A model generated the notes under the pieces. The model was not told the DNA's origin, searched no databases, and saw only the letters and a program-made list of their open reading frames with translations. Both the position numbers and the translations under genes were made by a program. Shown here piece after piece: positions 11,299 through 20,247 of a DNA stretch of 64,000 nucleotides (within the stretch, counting starts at the first letter, position 1; every line of letters starts with the position of its first letter). Origin of the DNA: Pseudomonas batumici (lineage in GTDB: Bacteria > Pseudomonadota > Gammaproteobacteria > Pseudomonadales > Pseudomonadaceae); the NCBI RefSeq assembly GCF_000820515.1, contig NZ_JXDG01000031.1:1-64000 (forward strand), written 5' to 3'.

Positions 11299-11532
11299 TC
11301 AATAGGCATTGCAGGTCAGTTGGAAAATATAGCGCTGGTCGTAAAACCTTCTACCCGCCAATGCTTCAATAGCATCCAACTGTGAGGCGCTAAGGTCGTA
11401 GCCTTCATCACCACGTTGAGGAGCGGACCACGCCATGACGGCTGATAATTGCTCCTCGCAGTCGTCAGGAAGCTCAATTTCAAAGGCTAACAATTCGGTT
11501 TCTCTATCAAAGGCTTCGACGGTGTACCTCAA
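11299..11532 (-). CDS. putative bacteriocin immunity protein (second copy)
   Basis: A 77-residue acidic protein, distal in the pyocin operon. It begins with TTG at 11532, supported by GAGG about 7 bases upstream; no ATG fits. Features are FEIELPDDCEEQLSAVMAW and a DLSASQLDAIEALAG helix. It shares the general plan of the neighbouring 80-residue protein (helix, Trp, acidic loop, L-S/T-x-x-Q helix), so the two look like distant paralogues. Small acidic proteins directly after a nuclease bacteriocin normally bind and block it, which is the basis for the call. GC content is lower than in the flanking core genes. Experimental function is unknown. Confidence 0.65.
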   Translation of the reverse strand: MRYTVEAFDRETELLAFEIELPDDCEEQLSAVMAWSAPQRGDEGYDLSASQLDAIEALAGRRFYDQRYIFQLTCNAY

Positions 11533-11548
11533 AGTTCCACCTCGACGT

Positions 11549-11791
11549 TTAATCTCTCACCACGCCAATAAATAGGTCCAAGTCGCTGGGTAGCGGCTCC
11601 TTGATAACAGAAGCGATCTGTTGGATCTGGTCGCTGGTTAGCGGCAAATCCCCATCACATTCATCCGCAAGGTTTTTCCAACCCAAAACATCCATGACCG
11701 CTTGCTCAAACTCGGGAGGCACATCCAACTCATATTTCAACGAACTGTCTACCGAGTCGTCCACTAAAAAGCCAGTGATACACAAATACAT
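11549..11791 (-). CDS. putative pyocin S6-type immunity protein
   Basis: An 80-residue acidic protein whose AGGAG binding site overlaps the toxin stop codon, giving an 8-base gap. It contains ITGFLVDDSVDSSLKYELDV and a WKNLADECDGDLPLTSDQI stretch of the kind I recall in proteins named pyocin S6-family immunity. It does not resemble the classical colicin E3 immunity sequence by eye. Position directly after the toxin is the strongest evidence. It should neutralise the C-terminal rRNase domain in the producing cell. Confidence 0.72.
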   Translation of the reverse strand: MYLCITGFLVDDSVDSSLKYELDVPPEFEQAVMDVLGWKNLADECDGDLPLTSDQIQQIASVIKEPLPSDLDLFIGVVRD

Positions 11792-11799
11792 AAATGCTC

Positions 11800-13005
11800 C
11801 TATTTTTCTATTTTTCGGCCAGGCTTGGCGGGTTTGGTTTGTTCACCTGTCTCTGAGTTGAACTCCCCAAGGTGATTGCCTTGTCTGTCGTACATTTCGA
11901 CTGCCCCATGCCGGCTGTCCCACTCGTAAATACGTCCTTTACGATCTTTCCAGCGTCTACGCTTTTTCCCTCCGCCCTGAACACTGCTTTTCAATTTATC
12001 CCTTACAGCGTCAGGAAAAGCCACCAGCTCTTTGGGCGGTGGATAGTACGAATGATCCCCTCCAAACGGCTTCGAAAATACTACATAAATCGACCTCAAC
12101 CCGGAGTCGAGCGGGAACGTGATGATCCGGTCGCCAAGGGTAACGTCGTCGGCGACGGGATAACCGTCGATCTGTGAGTCCACCCCCTCCTCAATGGGAT
12201 GCACCAGGATGCTGCCCATCGGCTCATCCGTGTGTTCCGGGAAAGTCAGTTCGGGGGTGAGTAGCGGGCCACTGTTGGGCGTCCAAAGCAGGGTGATGCC
12301 GTCGCCCAGGTGGGCTTCAAGCGTGCGGCCATCGGCCCGCCACTGGGCTTTTACAATGCGGACGCTGTCATCCCCGGAACCGGAAGCGTGAATACCGTAG
12401 AGCTGCAACACACCCTCGGCATCGTGACGAAACTGGAAGCGCACGCGGGAGGCCGCCGCCGTCATCTGGCGCAGTTCGTCATCGCTGTACAGGGTGCCGT
12501 CCCCCATGCGGGCCGGGAGCATGCCGGCGATAAACACCGTAGCGCCACCACCGGCCACCATGGCGCTGCGCAGCATCCATCGGAAGCCCTGTTGGATGAT
12601 GCCGCCGCCGGCTATTCGACCCAGTGCAGCATCGGCTCCCAGCGTGGCGCCAAGCGCGGCGGCTCCTGCAGGGATCGCCTTGGTTTTCGCCACCATGACC
12701 TTGCCGAAATGGGCAGCCGGTTCGGTGGTCGTGCCCGCCTCCGTACAACACCAATTTCCGGGGCTGCAGGACTTGGCAAAGATCACGCCTTGCGACGGTT
12801 TCGGCAGGGGCCATGGCTCCTTTTGGAGGGGGATCTCCGGAGGCGCCGGGGCGGGGTCTTTCTGTTCAACGCCACCGAAGTAGCCCCAACTTTCTGTCCG
12901 CCAGCCAGGCGCCTTGCACCAGGAACATGACTGGCCGGGTCGACAGAAGAGGCAATCTTTTTTATCGTTTCTTTTGAAAAAGTCGTCGCCCCATTTCAAG
13001 CCCAT
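11800..13005 (-). CDS. S-type pyocin with colicin E3-like rRNase domain
   Basis: A 401-residue modular bacteriocin. The C-terminus (about 344-401) matches the colicin E3 cytotoxic domain: QGGGKKRRRWKDRKGRIYEW, then DSRHGAVEMY with D363, H366 and E370 in the catalytic places, and R397 near the end. One of the two colicin E3 glutamates (first E of HGELE) is replaced by Ala. Residues about 175-325 are the S-type pyocin middle domain ending in SIYVVFS. Residues 110-165 are glycine-rich and hydrophobic. The N-terminus is short and carries C18, C21, C27 and C30 (CxxC-x5-CxxC) plus C80, C86 and C87, not a TonB-dependent receptor-binding module. The start at 13005 has AAGGA upstream; a 13-codon extension is unlikely. 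Immunity genes follow. Confidence 0.88.
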   Translation of the reverse strand: MGLKWGDDFFKRNDKKDCLFCRPGQSCSWCKAPGWRTESWGYFGGVEQKDPAPAPPEIPLQKEPWPLPKPSQGVIFAKSCSPGNWCCTEAGTTTEPAAHFGKVMVAKTKAIPAGAAALGATLGADAALGRIAGGGIIQQGFRWMLRSAMVAGGGATVFIAGMLPARMGDGTLYSDDELRQMTAAASRVRFQFRHDAEGVLQLYGIHASGSGDDSVRIVKAQWRADGRTLEAHLGDGITLLWTPNSGPLLTPELTFPEHTDEPMGSILVHPIEEGVDSQIDGYPVADDVTLGDRIITFPLDSGLRSIYVVFSKPFGGDHSYYPPPKELVAFPDAVRDKLKSSVQGGGKKRRRWKDRKGRIYEWDSRHGAVEMYDRQGNHLGEFNSETGEQTKPAKPGRKIEK

Positions 13006-13219
13006 GGTGTTCCTTCGCAATGGTCTGGAGTGACGGCGAAACATGAAGGAAGTTTTTACAGTGATAAAGACCTTGAAGAGCGTTTACAAAATGCCCTTCA
13101 GCACTTACAGATTGGTCCTACTTCAGGCCGCCAATAGGGCCTGTCGACGACCTCGCTATCCTGGGCACACGTAGAAAGTTGATTGCCTTTGGCGCACCGC
13201 AGACGGGAGTTGAGGGGCA

Positions 13220-14167
13220 ATGAGCGTCGCCTACCAGAGCCTGCTGGAATACACCCGGCGCATGAACCGGGTGCTCGAGTACATCGACCGGCACCTGGAC
13301 CAACCGCTGGAATTGGCCGAGCTGGCGGCCATCGCACACTTCTCGCCCTTCCACTTCCATCGCCTGTTCAGCGCCTGGGTCGGCGAAACCCTGGGCGACT
13401 ACCTGCGTCGCCGCCGGCTCGGCTGTGCCGCCCTGCAATTGGCCGAGCGTCCCGAGGCGACGGTGCTAGAGATCGCGCTGGAGGTCGGCTTCGGTTCCGG
13501 CGAAGCCTTCTCCCGGGCGTTCAAGCAACACTTCGAGGTCACCCCCAGTGCCTGGCGCCGTCTCGAACCGGCACGCTGGGAGCAGCGCCTCAACGACATC
13601 CGTGAACGGCGCCTGCGGTCATTTCGCAATCCTGATCAGGCAAGCGCCCTGCTCCTGTCCGACCATGAGGGCTCTCAAACCCCAGAGGACATGACGATGG
13701 ACGTCACCCTTGAAGATATCCCGCCGACCCGTATCGCCTATATGCGTTATACCGGCCCCTACGGCCCGGGCATCGGCACCTTCTGGCGCGAGGTATTCGC
13801 GCCCTGGATGGAGCGCAACGGCCTGATGGGCGAAGTGCGTTTCGGCATCGGCCTCGACGACCCGCAGATCACCCCGGCAGCGAAATGCCGTTATGACGCC
13901 TGCGTGCAGGTGCCGGACGATTTCACCGGCAGCGGCGAAGCCACAGTGACCACGATGCCGGGCGGATGCTATGCGGTCGCCCGTTTCAGCGGCCACACCC
14001 GCGATTTCCCGGATGCCTGGACCGAACTGTGCGGTGACTGGCTGCCCCGCAGCGGGATGCAGTTCGGCAGTGGCGCGCCGTTCGAACGCTATCCGAAGGA
14101 CGCCCATTACGACCCGGTGGCCGGTACCCTCGATTGCGACCTGTGCATTCCGGTACGACCGTTGTGA
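13220..14167 (+). CDS. AraC-family regulator with GyrI-like ligand domain
   Basis: A 315-residue protein. Residues about 8-110 hold two helix-turn-helix motifs of AraC/XylS type (LAELAAIAHFSPFHFHRLFS and VLEIALEVGFGSGEAFSRAF). Residues about 155-315 are a GyrI/Rob-like small-molecule domain ending DLCIPVRPL. The DNA-binding domain is N-terminal, as in Rob/SoxS-type multidrug sensors. Start 13220 has GAGGGG 5-6 bases upstream. There is no obvious target next to it; the flanking LysR gene is convergent. Confidence 0.9.
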   Translation: MSVAYQSLLEYTRRMNRVLEYIDRHLDQPLELAELAAIAHFSPFHFHRLFSAWVGETLGDYLRRRRLGCAALQLAERPEATVLEIALEVGFGSGEAFSRAFKQHFEVTPSAWRRLEPARWEQRLNDIRERRLRSFRNPDQASALLLSDHEGSQTPEDMTMDVTLEDIPPTRIAYMRYTGPYGPGIGTFWREVFAPWMERNGLMGEVRFGIGLDDPQITPAAKCRYDACVQVPDDFTGSGEATVTTMPGGCYAVARFSGHTRDFPDAWTELCGDWLPRSGMQFGSGAPFERYPKDAHYDPVAGTLDCDLCIPVRPL

Positions 14168-14182
14168 ATCCGCTCGACAGGC

Positions 14183-15085
14183 TCAGCGCTCGCTGAAAAA
14201 CGCCCGGCCATCGCGCTTGAGCAGGTCGAGCATGGTCTGCGCCGCCGGGGACAAATAGCCGCCGGCCCGTACGGAAACCACCAGGGTGCGTTTCATGGTG
14301 GTTTCCTTGAGCCGCACTTCGCGCAGGTGCGTGGCGCCCTTGATGTCCTCCAGCGTTTCCCTCGCCAGAAAGCTCAGCAAGCGGGTCTGGTCGATCAGGC
14401 GCGGCAGCAGGGAAATCGTGTTGGTCTCGATCTGCACCGAGGGCAGCGGCAGCTCATGGGCGAGGAACACGTTGTCGATCCAGCGCCGGGACGACACCCC
14501 GGTCGCCGGCAGTACCCAGCGATAGCGCCCCAGTTCGCTCAGGCGAATCGGCGCGTCGAAGATCGGGTGATTGCGGCTGGCAACCACCACCGCCTCGTCA
14601 TCGAACAAGGGATGGCAGAACAACTGCGGATCATCGTCGAACAGCGGGCAGATCACCATGTCCAGTCGCCCGGAACGCAGGGACTCGCGCAACATGTCGT
14701 CCTGGCCGATCGCCAGGTTCAAGGTGATCTCCGGTGCCCGCTCCAGCAAGGCCGCAGTCAACTGCGGCAGCAGATACTCGGCCATGCTCGCCGCACAACC
14801 CAGGCGGATATTGCCCAGCACCCCGCTGGCGAAGTCGCGGACTTCACGGTGGGTCTCGGCAATGCTCTGCTGCAACTGCCGACCGCGCTGCTGCAACAAC
14901 TCGCCGACCGGCGTCAGCTTGATCCGCCGGCCCTCGCGCTCGAACAGCTTGGTCCCGAACGACGCCTCCAGCCGCTGGATGCTCTTGGTCAGTGCCGGCT
15001 GGCTGCGATTGAGTTTCTGCGCCGCGCGGCCCAGATGACCGAGCTCGGCGATGGTTTCGAAATAGGTGAGATCCCGCAGGTCCAT
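14183..15085 (-). CDS. LysR-family transcriptional regulator
   Basis: A 300-residue protein with an N-terminal winged HTH (LGRAAQKLNRSQPALTKSIQRLE) and a C-terminal periplasmic-binding-like effector domain. ATG 15085 is preferred; a TTG three codons upstream is the alternative. It is divergent from the AbrB-type membrane protein at 15217 with a 130-base spacer, so that gene is its most likely target. The spacer is AT-rich (TTGATCAA and TATCAATAA boxes), typical of a LysR T-N11-A site, though no single site stands out. Confidence 0.9.
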   Translation of the reverse strand: MDLRDLTYFETIAELGHLGRAAQKLNRSQPALTKSIQRLEASFGTKLFEREGRRIKLTPVGELLQQRGRQLQQSIAETHREVRDFASGVLGNIRLGCAASMAEYLLPQLTAALLERAPEITLNLAIGQDDMLRESLRSGRLDMVICPLFDDDPQLFCHPLFDDEAVVVASRNHPIFDAPIRLSELGRYRWVLPATGVSSRRWIDNVFLAHELPLPSVQIETNTISLLPRLIDQTRLLSFLARETLEDIKGATHLREVRLKETTMKRTLVVSVRAGGYLSPAAQTMLDLLKRDGRAFFSER

Positions 15086-15216
15086 ATTGATCAACCAAAG
15101 TTATCGTTTCATCACAATTAGAAACTGGACTTGATCAATTGCGCTATCAATAATTTGCCCATCGCGCCGTTTTCAACGCCCTGCAACAGGCGCGTCCAGC
15201 GCTTTGGAGAGTGTCC

Positions 15217-16287
15217 TTGTCCGCATCATCACGGTTTTCCCTGACCACCTGGCCCCGCCCACTGCAATGGCTGGCCCTGTTGTTGCTGGCCGGCGGCAGC
15301 GGGCAGTTGCTCAAGTACGCCGAACTGCCCGCCGGGCAATTCATCGGCCCGATGCTGGTGGCGATCGCCTTCGGGGTCGGCGGCGCCCGTATCCGCCTGC
15401 ACAAGGAAGCCTTCCGCCTGAGCCAGGGCTGCATCGGCCTGCTGGCCGCGCACTCGATGACCCTGGCGGTGCTGACCTCGATGACCGAGTCCTGGCACCT
15501 GATGCTGGTCGCCACTGTACTGACCATCGGCCTCAGTTCCCTGGTGGGCCTGGCGATGGTGCGCTTCGGCGGGCTCCATCCCAGCACTGCGGCCTGGGGC
15601 TCGTCGCCGGGCGCGGCGTCGGCCATGGTCTCGATGGCCGACGATTTCGGTGCCGACGCCCGGGTGGTGGCGACCATGCAATATGTACGGGTGGTGTGCG
15701 TGGTGGTGATCGGCGCGCTGGTCAGCCATCTGCTCGAAGCCCCGGCCAACGGTGGCGAGTTACATGCCACGGGTGCGACACAGCACGGCCTCAGCCTGCT
15801 CAACCTCGGGCTGACCCTGGCCACCGCGGTGCTCGGCGTGGTGCTCGGTGCGCGCATACCGGCGGGCGCCTTGCTGGTGCCGCTGCTGCTCGGCGGCGGC
15901 CTGCAACTCGCCGGCGTGCTGCACATCACCCTGCCCGCCTGGCTGCTGGCGATCGCCTATGGCGCCATCGGCTGCTACGTCGGCCTGCGCTTCGACCGCG
16001 CGACCGTACTCTACGTCTGGAAACGCCTGCCGACGATGATCCTCGGCGCCGTCAGCCTGATCAGCCTGTGCGCCGCCTCGGCCTGGGTCCTGGCCAAACT
16101 GCTCGGCCAGGACTTCCTCTCGGTCTACCTGGCCACCAGCCCCGGCGGACTCGACACCATGGCGATCATCGCAGTCGACACCCACTCCGATGTCGGCCTG
16201 GTCCTGGCCATGCAGACCTTGCGGCTGCTGGCGGTGATCTTCACCGGCGCATTCTTCGCCCGCCTGGTGATCCGCTTCGCCCGATAA
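15217..16287 (+). CDS. AbrB-duplication family membrane protein
   Basis: A 356-residue inner-membrane protein with ten or so helices in two AbrB-type repeats; GSSPGAASAMVSMADDF and TSPGGLDTMAIIAVD are the matching conserved loops of each half. The family is annotated as AbrB/ammonia monooxygenase by old homology but is membrane-bound and probably a transporter or regulator of unknown ligand. Start choice: GGAGA at 15206-15210 is 6 bases before TTG 15217, whereas GTG 15211 directly abuts it, so TTG 15217 is preferred. It is divergent from a LysR gene. Confidence 0.82.
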   Translation: MSASSRFSLTTWPRPLQWLALLLLAGGSGQLLKYAELPAGQFIGPMLVAIAFGVGGARIRLHKEAFRLSQGCIGLLAAHSMTLAVLTSMTESWHLMLVATVLTIGLSSLVGLAMVRFGGLHPSTAAWGSSPGAASAMVSMADDFGADARVVATMQYVRVVCVVVIGALVSHLLEAPANGGELHATGATQHGLSLLNLGLTLATAVLGVVLGARIPAGALLVPLLLGGGLQLAGVLHITLPAWLLAIAYGAIGCYVGLRFDRATVLYVWKRLPTMILGAVSLISLCAASAWVLAKLLGQDFLSVYLATSPGGLDTMAIIAVDTHSDVGLVLAMQTLRLLAVIFTGAFFARLVIRFAR

Positions 16288-16441
16288 AACAGGCCCTGCC
16301 TCGACAAGCCCCCCCGATGCCCCGACATTCATGGCAGAATCGCCCGCGTCGGCTCTAATCAAAATACGAATGACATACATTAACGATCAATTTCACATTA
16401 TTTTCACATTTCACCCACTACATTGCCGCCCAGACAAAGCA

Positions 16442-16460
16442 TGCGAATGATTCCTATTGT
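16442..16460. promoter_or_regulatory. candidate Fur box upstream of fbpA
   Basis: GCGAATGATTCCTATTG and flanks resemble the 19-base Fur consensus at about 11 positions, including the central AATGAT and ATT blocks. It lies about 90 bases before the iron-binding protein gene, where iron repression would be expected. The match is imperfect. Confidence 0.4.
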
Positions 16461-16546
16461 TTAACTGGACCGGCGGCACTGGCACACAGGCACCGGAAAA
16501 CACCAGCCAACTCGAATACCAAAAGACCGCAGGAGCTACCCACGCA

Positions 16547-17563
16547 ATGATTTCCCGTCTTCCTTCGTTTCTGAAAACCGCCCTGGTGGCCACCGCCCTG
16601 CTGAACGCCGGGCACGCCTACGCCGCCCCGAGCGCCGACGGCATCGTGGTCTACAACGCCCAGCACGAAAGCCTGACCAAGGGCTGGGTCGAAGGCTTCA
16701 CCAAGGAAACCGGGATCAAGGTCACCCTGCGTAACGGCGACGACACCGAGATGGGCAACCAGATCGTCCAGGAAGGCGACAAGTCTCCAGCGGACGTGTT
16801 CCTGACCGAAAACTCCCCGGCCATGGTCCTGGTGGACAATGCCAAGCTGTTCGCCCCGGTGGCACCGACCACCCTGGAACAGGTCGGCGCCGCCTACCGT
16901 CCGGCCCATGGCAACTGGGTCGGCATCGCCGCACGCTCCACCGTATTCGTCTACAACAAGAGCAAGCTGACCGAAGCCCAACTGCCCAAGTCCCTGCTCG
17001 ACCTCGCTTCCCCTGAGTGGAAAGGCCGCTGGGCCGCTTCGCCGGCCGGTGCCGACTTCCAGGCCATCGTCGCTGGCGTACTGGAACTGAAAGGCGAAGC
17101 CGCGACCCTGGACTGGCTCAAGGCGATGAAAACCAACGCCACGATCTATCGCGGCAACAGCGCGGTGCTCAAGGCGGTCAATGCCGGTCAAGTCGAAAGC
17201 GGCGTGATCTACCACTACTACAGCTTCGGCGACCAGGCCAAGACCGGCGAGAACAGCAAGAACACTTCGCTGCACTACTTCAAGCACCAGGACCCGGGCG
17301 CCTTCGTCAGCCTCTCCGGCGGCGGTGTACTGAAGTCCAGCAAACACCAGGAAGAAGCCCAGGCGTTCCTCAAGTGGGTCACCGGCAAAGGCGGCCAGGC
17401 GGTCCTCAAGGATGGCAAATCGTTCGAATACGCCGTTGGCGTGGGTGCCGACTCCAACGCGAAACTGGTGCCACTCAAGGATCTCGACGCACCTAAAGTG
17501 GATGCCTCGAAACTCGACAGCAAGAAAGCGGTGGAGCTGATGACCCAAGCCGGAATCCTGTAA
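16547..17563 (+). CDS. periplasmic iron(III)-binding protein of ABC importer
   Basis: A 338-residue protein with a Sec signal peptide (ISRLPSFLKTALVATALL, cleavage after AYA near residue 26) followed by a class II binding fold. GIVVYNAQHESLTKGWVEGF is the FbpA/FutA-type start. IYHYYSFGDQA carries adjacent tyrosines of the kind that coordinate ferric iron. ATG 16547 has AGGAG upstream. It is the first gene of a three-gene unit with permease and ATPase. It binds free or chelated ferric iron in the periplasm (family knowledge). Confidence 0.9.
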   Translation: MISRLPSFLKTALVATALLNAGHAYAAPSADGIVVYNAQHESLTKGWVEGFTKETGIKVTLRNGDDTEMGNQIVQEGDKSPADVFLTENSPAMVLVDNAKLFAPVAPTTLEQVGAAYRPAHGNWVGIAARSTVFVYNKSKLTEAQLPKSLLDLASPEWKGRWAASPAGADFQAIVAGVLELKGEAATLDWLKAMKTNATIYRGNSAVLKAVNAGQVESGVIYHYYSFGDQAKTGENSKNTSLHYFKHQDPGAFVSLSGGGVLKSSKHQEEAQAFLKWVTGKGGQAVLKDGKSFEYAVGVGADSNAKLVPLKDLDAPKVDASKLDSKKAVELMTQAGIL

Positions 17564-19177
17564 TTGATACCAGAGTCCATTTCTCCTCTGGACCCCGCCG
17601 CAGTCGCTCACGCGCCTGCGGCGCTTTCGCGTCTGCGATCCAGAAAAATCTTCGGGCGCCAGGGCAATGCCTGGATCATCGGGCTGTCGCTGCTGGTGTC
17701 CCTGCTGGCGCTGCTGCCGATCGCCTTCGTGATCCTTTCCACCTGGCAAACCGGCTGGACCACCCTTGAAGCACTGGTCTGGCGCCCACGGGTGGCGGAG
17801 CTGCTGGCCAACACCCTGTTGCTGATGGTCATCACCATTCCCCTGTGCGTGGCGCTGGGACTGGCCCTGGCCTGGCTGACCGAGCGCAGCGACCTGCCCG
17901 GCCGGCGCACCTGGTCATTGCTGGCGACCGCGCCCCTGGCCGTGCCGGCGTTCGTCCACAGCTACGCCTGGGTCAGCCTGGTGCCGTCGATCCACGGATT
18001 GTCCGCCGGGGTGCTGGTTTCGGTGATCGCCTACTTCCCGTTTCTCTACCTGCCGATTGCCGCGACCCTGCGCCGCCTGGACCCGGCCATCGAGGATGTC
18101 GGCGAGTCCCTGGGGCTCAAGCCCTGGGCGGTGTTTTTCCGCATTGTGCTGCCACAACTGCGCCTGGCGATCTGCGGCGGCGCCCTGCTGGTGGGCCTGC
18201 ACCTGCTGGCCGAATACGGCCTCTACGCGATGATCCGCTTCGACACCTTCACCACCGCGATCTTCGACCAGTTCAAATCCACCTTCAGCGGCCCGGCAGC
18301 CCATACCCTGGCCGGGATCCTGGCACTGTGCTGCCTGGCGCTGTTGACCGTCGAGTCGGCCGCCCGCGGCAAGGCCCGCTATGCCCGCGTCGGCTCCGGC
18401 AGCGCGCGGCAGCAACGCACGGTCCGCCTCAGCCGCAGCACCACCGTGCTGGCGCTGAGCATTCCGCTCATCAGCAGCGCACTCGCCCTCGGCGTGCCGT
18501 TGATCACCCTGGGCAGTTGGCTGATCGCCGGAGGCCGCGAAGTCTGGCCACTGGACGAGTTGCTGCCGGCCCTGGAACAGACGCTGCTGCTGGGAGCCGC
18601 CGGCGCCCTGCTGACCACCTGCGCGGCCGTGCCCGTGGCCTGGTTGTCGATCCGCTCGCCCGGGCGCCTGCATCGCCTGCTGGAAAGCTGCAACTACATC
18701 ACCAGTTCCCTGCCCGGCATCGTCGTCGCCCTGGCCCTGGTCACCGTCACCATCAGCTTCGCCCAACCGATCTACCAGACCTCGATCACCGTCCTGCTGG
18801 CTTACCTGCTGATGTTCATGCCCCGCGCCCTGGTCAGCCTGCGCGCCGGTATCGCCCAGGCGCCGGTGGAACTGGAAAACATCGCCCGCAGCCTCGGTCG
18901 TTCACCGGGCCGCGCCCTCTGGTCGATCACCCTGCGCCTCGCCGCACCGGGAGCCGCCGCCGGCGCGGCGCTGGTGTTCCTGGCCATTACCAACGAACTG
19001 ACCGCCACCCTGCTGCTCGCGCCCAACGGCACCCGCACCCTGGCGACCGGCTTCTGGGCGCTGACCAGCGAAATCGACTATGCCGGTGCCGCGCCCTATG
19101 CGCTGCTCATGATCCTGCTGTCGCTGCCGCTGACCGGGCTTCTCTATCATCAATCCAAACGCACGGCTGGCCGATGA
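17564..19177 (+). CDS. iron ABC transporter permease (fused two-domain)
   Basis: A 537-residue inner-membrane protein with about 12 helices and two BPD_transp_1 domains, each with an EAA loop ([20 protein letters not shown] and [19 protein letters not shown]). This is the FbpB/SfuB form of ferric permeases. The frame opens with TTG at 17564 immediately after the fbpA stop; no ATG lies before the first helix, and the ribosome binding site is weak, so translation is probably coupled to fbpA. It overlaps the ATPase gene by 4 bases. Confidence 0.9.
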   Translation: MIPESISPLDPAAVAHAPAALSRLRSRKIFGRQGNAWIIGLSLLVSLLALLPIAFVILSTWQTGWTTLEALVWRPRVAELLANTLLLMVITIPLCVALGLALAWLTERSDLPGRRTWSLLATAPLAVPAFVHSYAWVSLVPSIHGLSAGVLVSVIAYFPFLYLPIAATLRRLDPAIEDVGESLGLKPWAVFFRIVLPQLRLAICGGALLVGLHLLAEYGLYAMIRFDTFTTAIFDQFKSTFSGPAAHTLAGILALCCLALLTVESAARGKARYARVGSGSARQQRTVRLSRSTTVLALSIPLISSALALGVPLITLGSWLIAGGREVWPLDELLPALEQTLLLGAAGALLTTCAAVPVAWLSIRSPGRLHRLLESCNYITSSLPGIVVALALVTVTISFAQPIYQTSITVLLAYLLMFMPRALVSLRAGIAQAPVELENIARSLGRSPGRALWSITLRLAAPGAAAGAALVFLAITNELTATLLLAPNGTRTLATGFWALTSEIDYAGAAPYALLMILLSLPLTGLLYHQSKRTAGR

Positions 19178-20247
19178 ACGCTCTTGAAATCCATGCGCTG
19201 TACAAGTCCTTCGGTTCGCAAGCGGCCCTGGAAAACATCCACCTGTCGATTGCAACCGGCAGCCGCACCGCCATCGTCGGGCCTTCCGGATCGGGCAAGA
19301 CCACCCTGCTGCGGATGATCGCCGGTTTCGAATTTCCCGATGCCGGCCGTATCACCCTCAACGGCCAGCCACTGGTGGATGCCACGACCCAGGTCCCGGC
19401 GCACCAGCGCCTGATCGGCTACGTGCCGCAGGACGGCGCGCTGTTTCCGCATATGACGGTGGCCGATAACATCGCTTTCGGGATCGCCGACAAGGCCACC
19501 CGGCAACAACGGGTCGCCGAGTTGATGGACAGCGTTGCCCTGGAGCCGCAGATGGGCAAACGCTGGCCCCATGAGCTGTCCGGTGGCCAGCAGCAGCGGG
19601 TGGCGCTGGCCCGCGCCCTGGCGCAACGCCCACGGCTGATGTTGCTGGACGAACCGTTCTCGGCCCTCGACACCGGGCTGCGGGCATCGATGCGCAAGAT
19701 GGTCGCGCGGTTGCTGTCCGAGGCCGGGGTGACCACCATCCTGGTCACCCATGACCAGGCCGAAGCCCTGTCCTTTGCCGACCAGTTGGCGGTGATGCGC
19801 AAGGGCCGGCTGGTCCAGGCCGGACACCCGATGGACCTGTACCTGCGGCCGGATGACGAAGACACCGCGCTGTTCCTCGGCGATGCGGTGATCCTGCCCG
19901 CCCAGGTCGAAAACGGCTGGGCGCGCTGCGACCTGGGTCAGTTGGCGGTCAACGACGAGGGCCGCCACGGGCCGGCGCAGATCATGCTGCGCCCCGAGCA
20001 GTTGCAAGTGGCGACCCGCGTACCGGGGCAAGCGGACGGCCACGGCAGCCCGGCGGTGGTCACCGAATGCGACTTCGGCGGCAACACCTGCACCCTGACG
20101 GTGGAACTCAAGGCCCTGGCCGCCGACGGCCAGAAGCGTTCGTTGCTGGTGCGCAGCTCCGGCATGCAGGCACCGCGGGTCGGCAGCGAGGTCCTGGTCT
20201 CGGCCCTCGGCCATGCCCATGTGCTGGGCCGCCAGATCGCCGGCTAG
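19174..20247 (+). CDS. iron ABC transporter ATP-binding protein
   Basis: A 357-residue ATPase with Walker [10 protein letters not shown], signature [15 protein letters not shown], Walker [13 protein letters not shown] and H-loop [12 protein letters not shown]-terminal regulatory domain of about 120 residues follows, as in FbpC/PotA-type ATPases. ATG 19174 overlaps the permease stop. It energises ferric uptake on the cytoplasmic face. Its last 4 bases overlap the convergent hoxX-like gene. Confidence 0.92.
   Translation: MNALEIHALYKSFGSQAALENIHLSIATGSRTAIVGPSGSGKTTLLRMIAGFEFPDAGRITLNGQPLVDATTQVPAHQRLIGYVPQDGALFPHMTVADNIAFGIADKATRQQRVAELMDSVALEPQMGKRWPHELSGGQQQRVALARALAQRPRLMLLDEPFSALDTGLRASMRKMVARLLSEAGVTTILVTHDQAEALSFADQLAVMRKGRLVQAGHPMDLYLRPDDEDTALFLGDAVILPAQVENGWARCDLGQLAVNDEGRHGPAQIMLRPEQLQVATRVPGQADGHGSPAVVTECDFGGNTCTLTVELKALAADGQKRSLLVRSSGMQAPRVGSEVLVSALGHAHVLGRQIAG

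Noticed and set aside
17845..20247. 800-codon frame through the iron permease and ATPase
   Set aside because: Only the part from 19174 is an ABC ATPase; the rest is a shifted frame of the permease.
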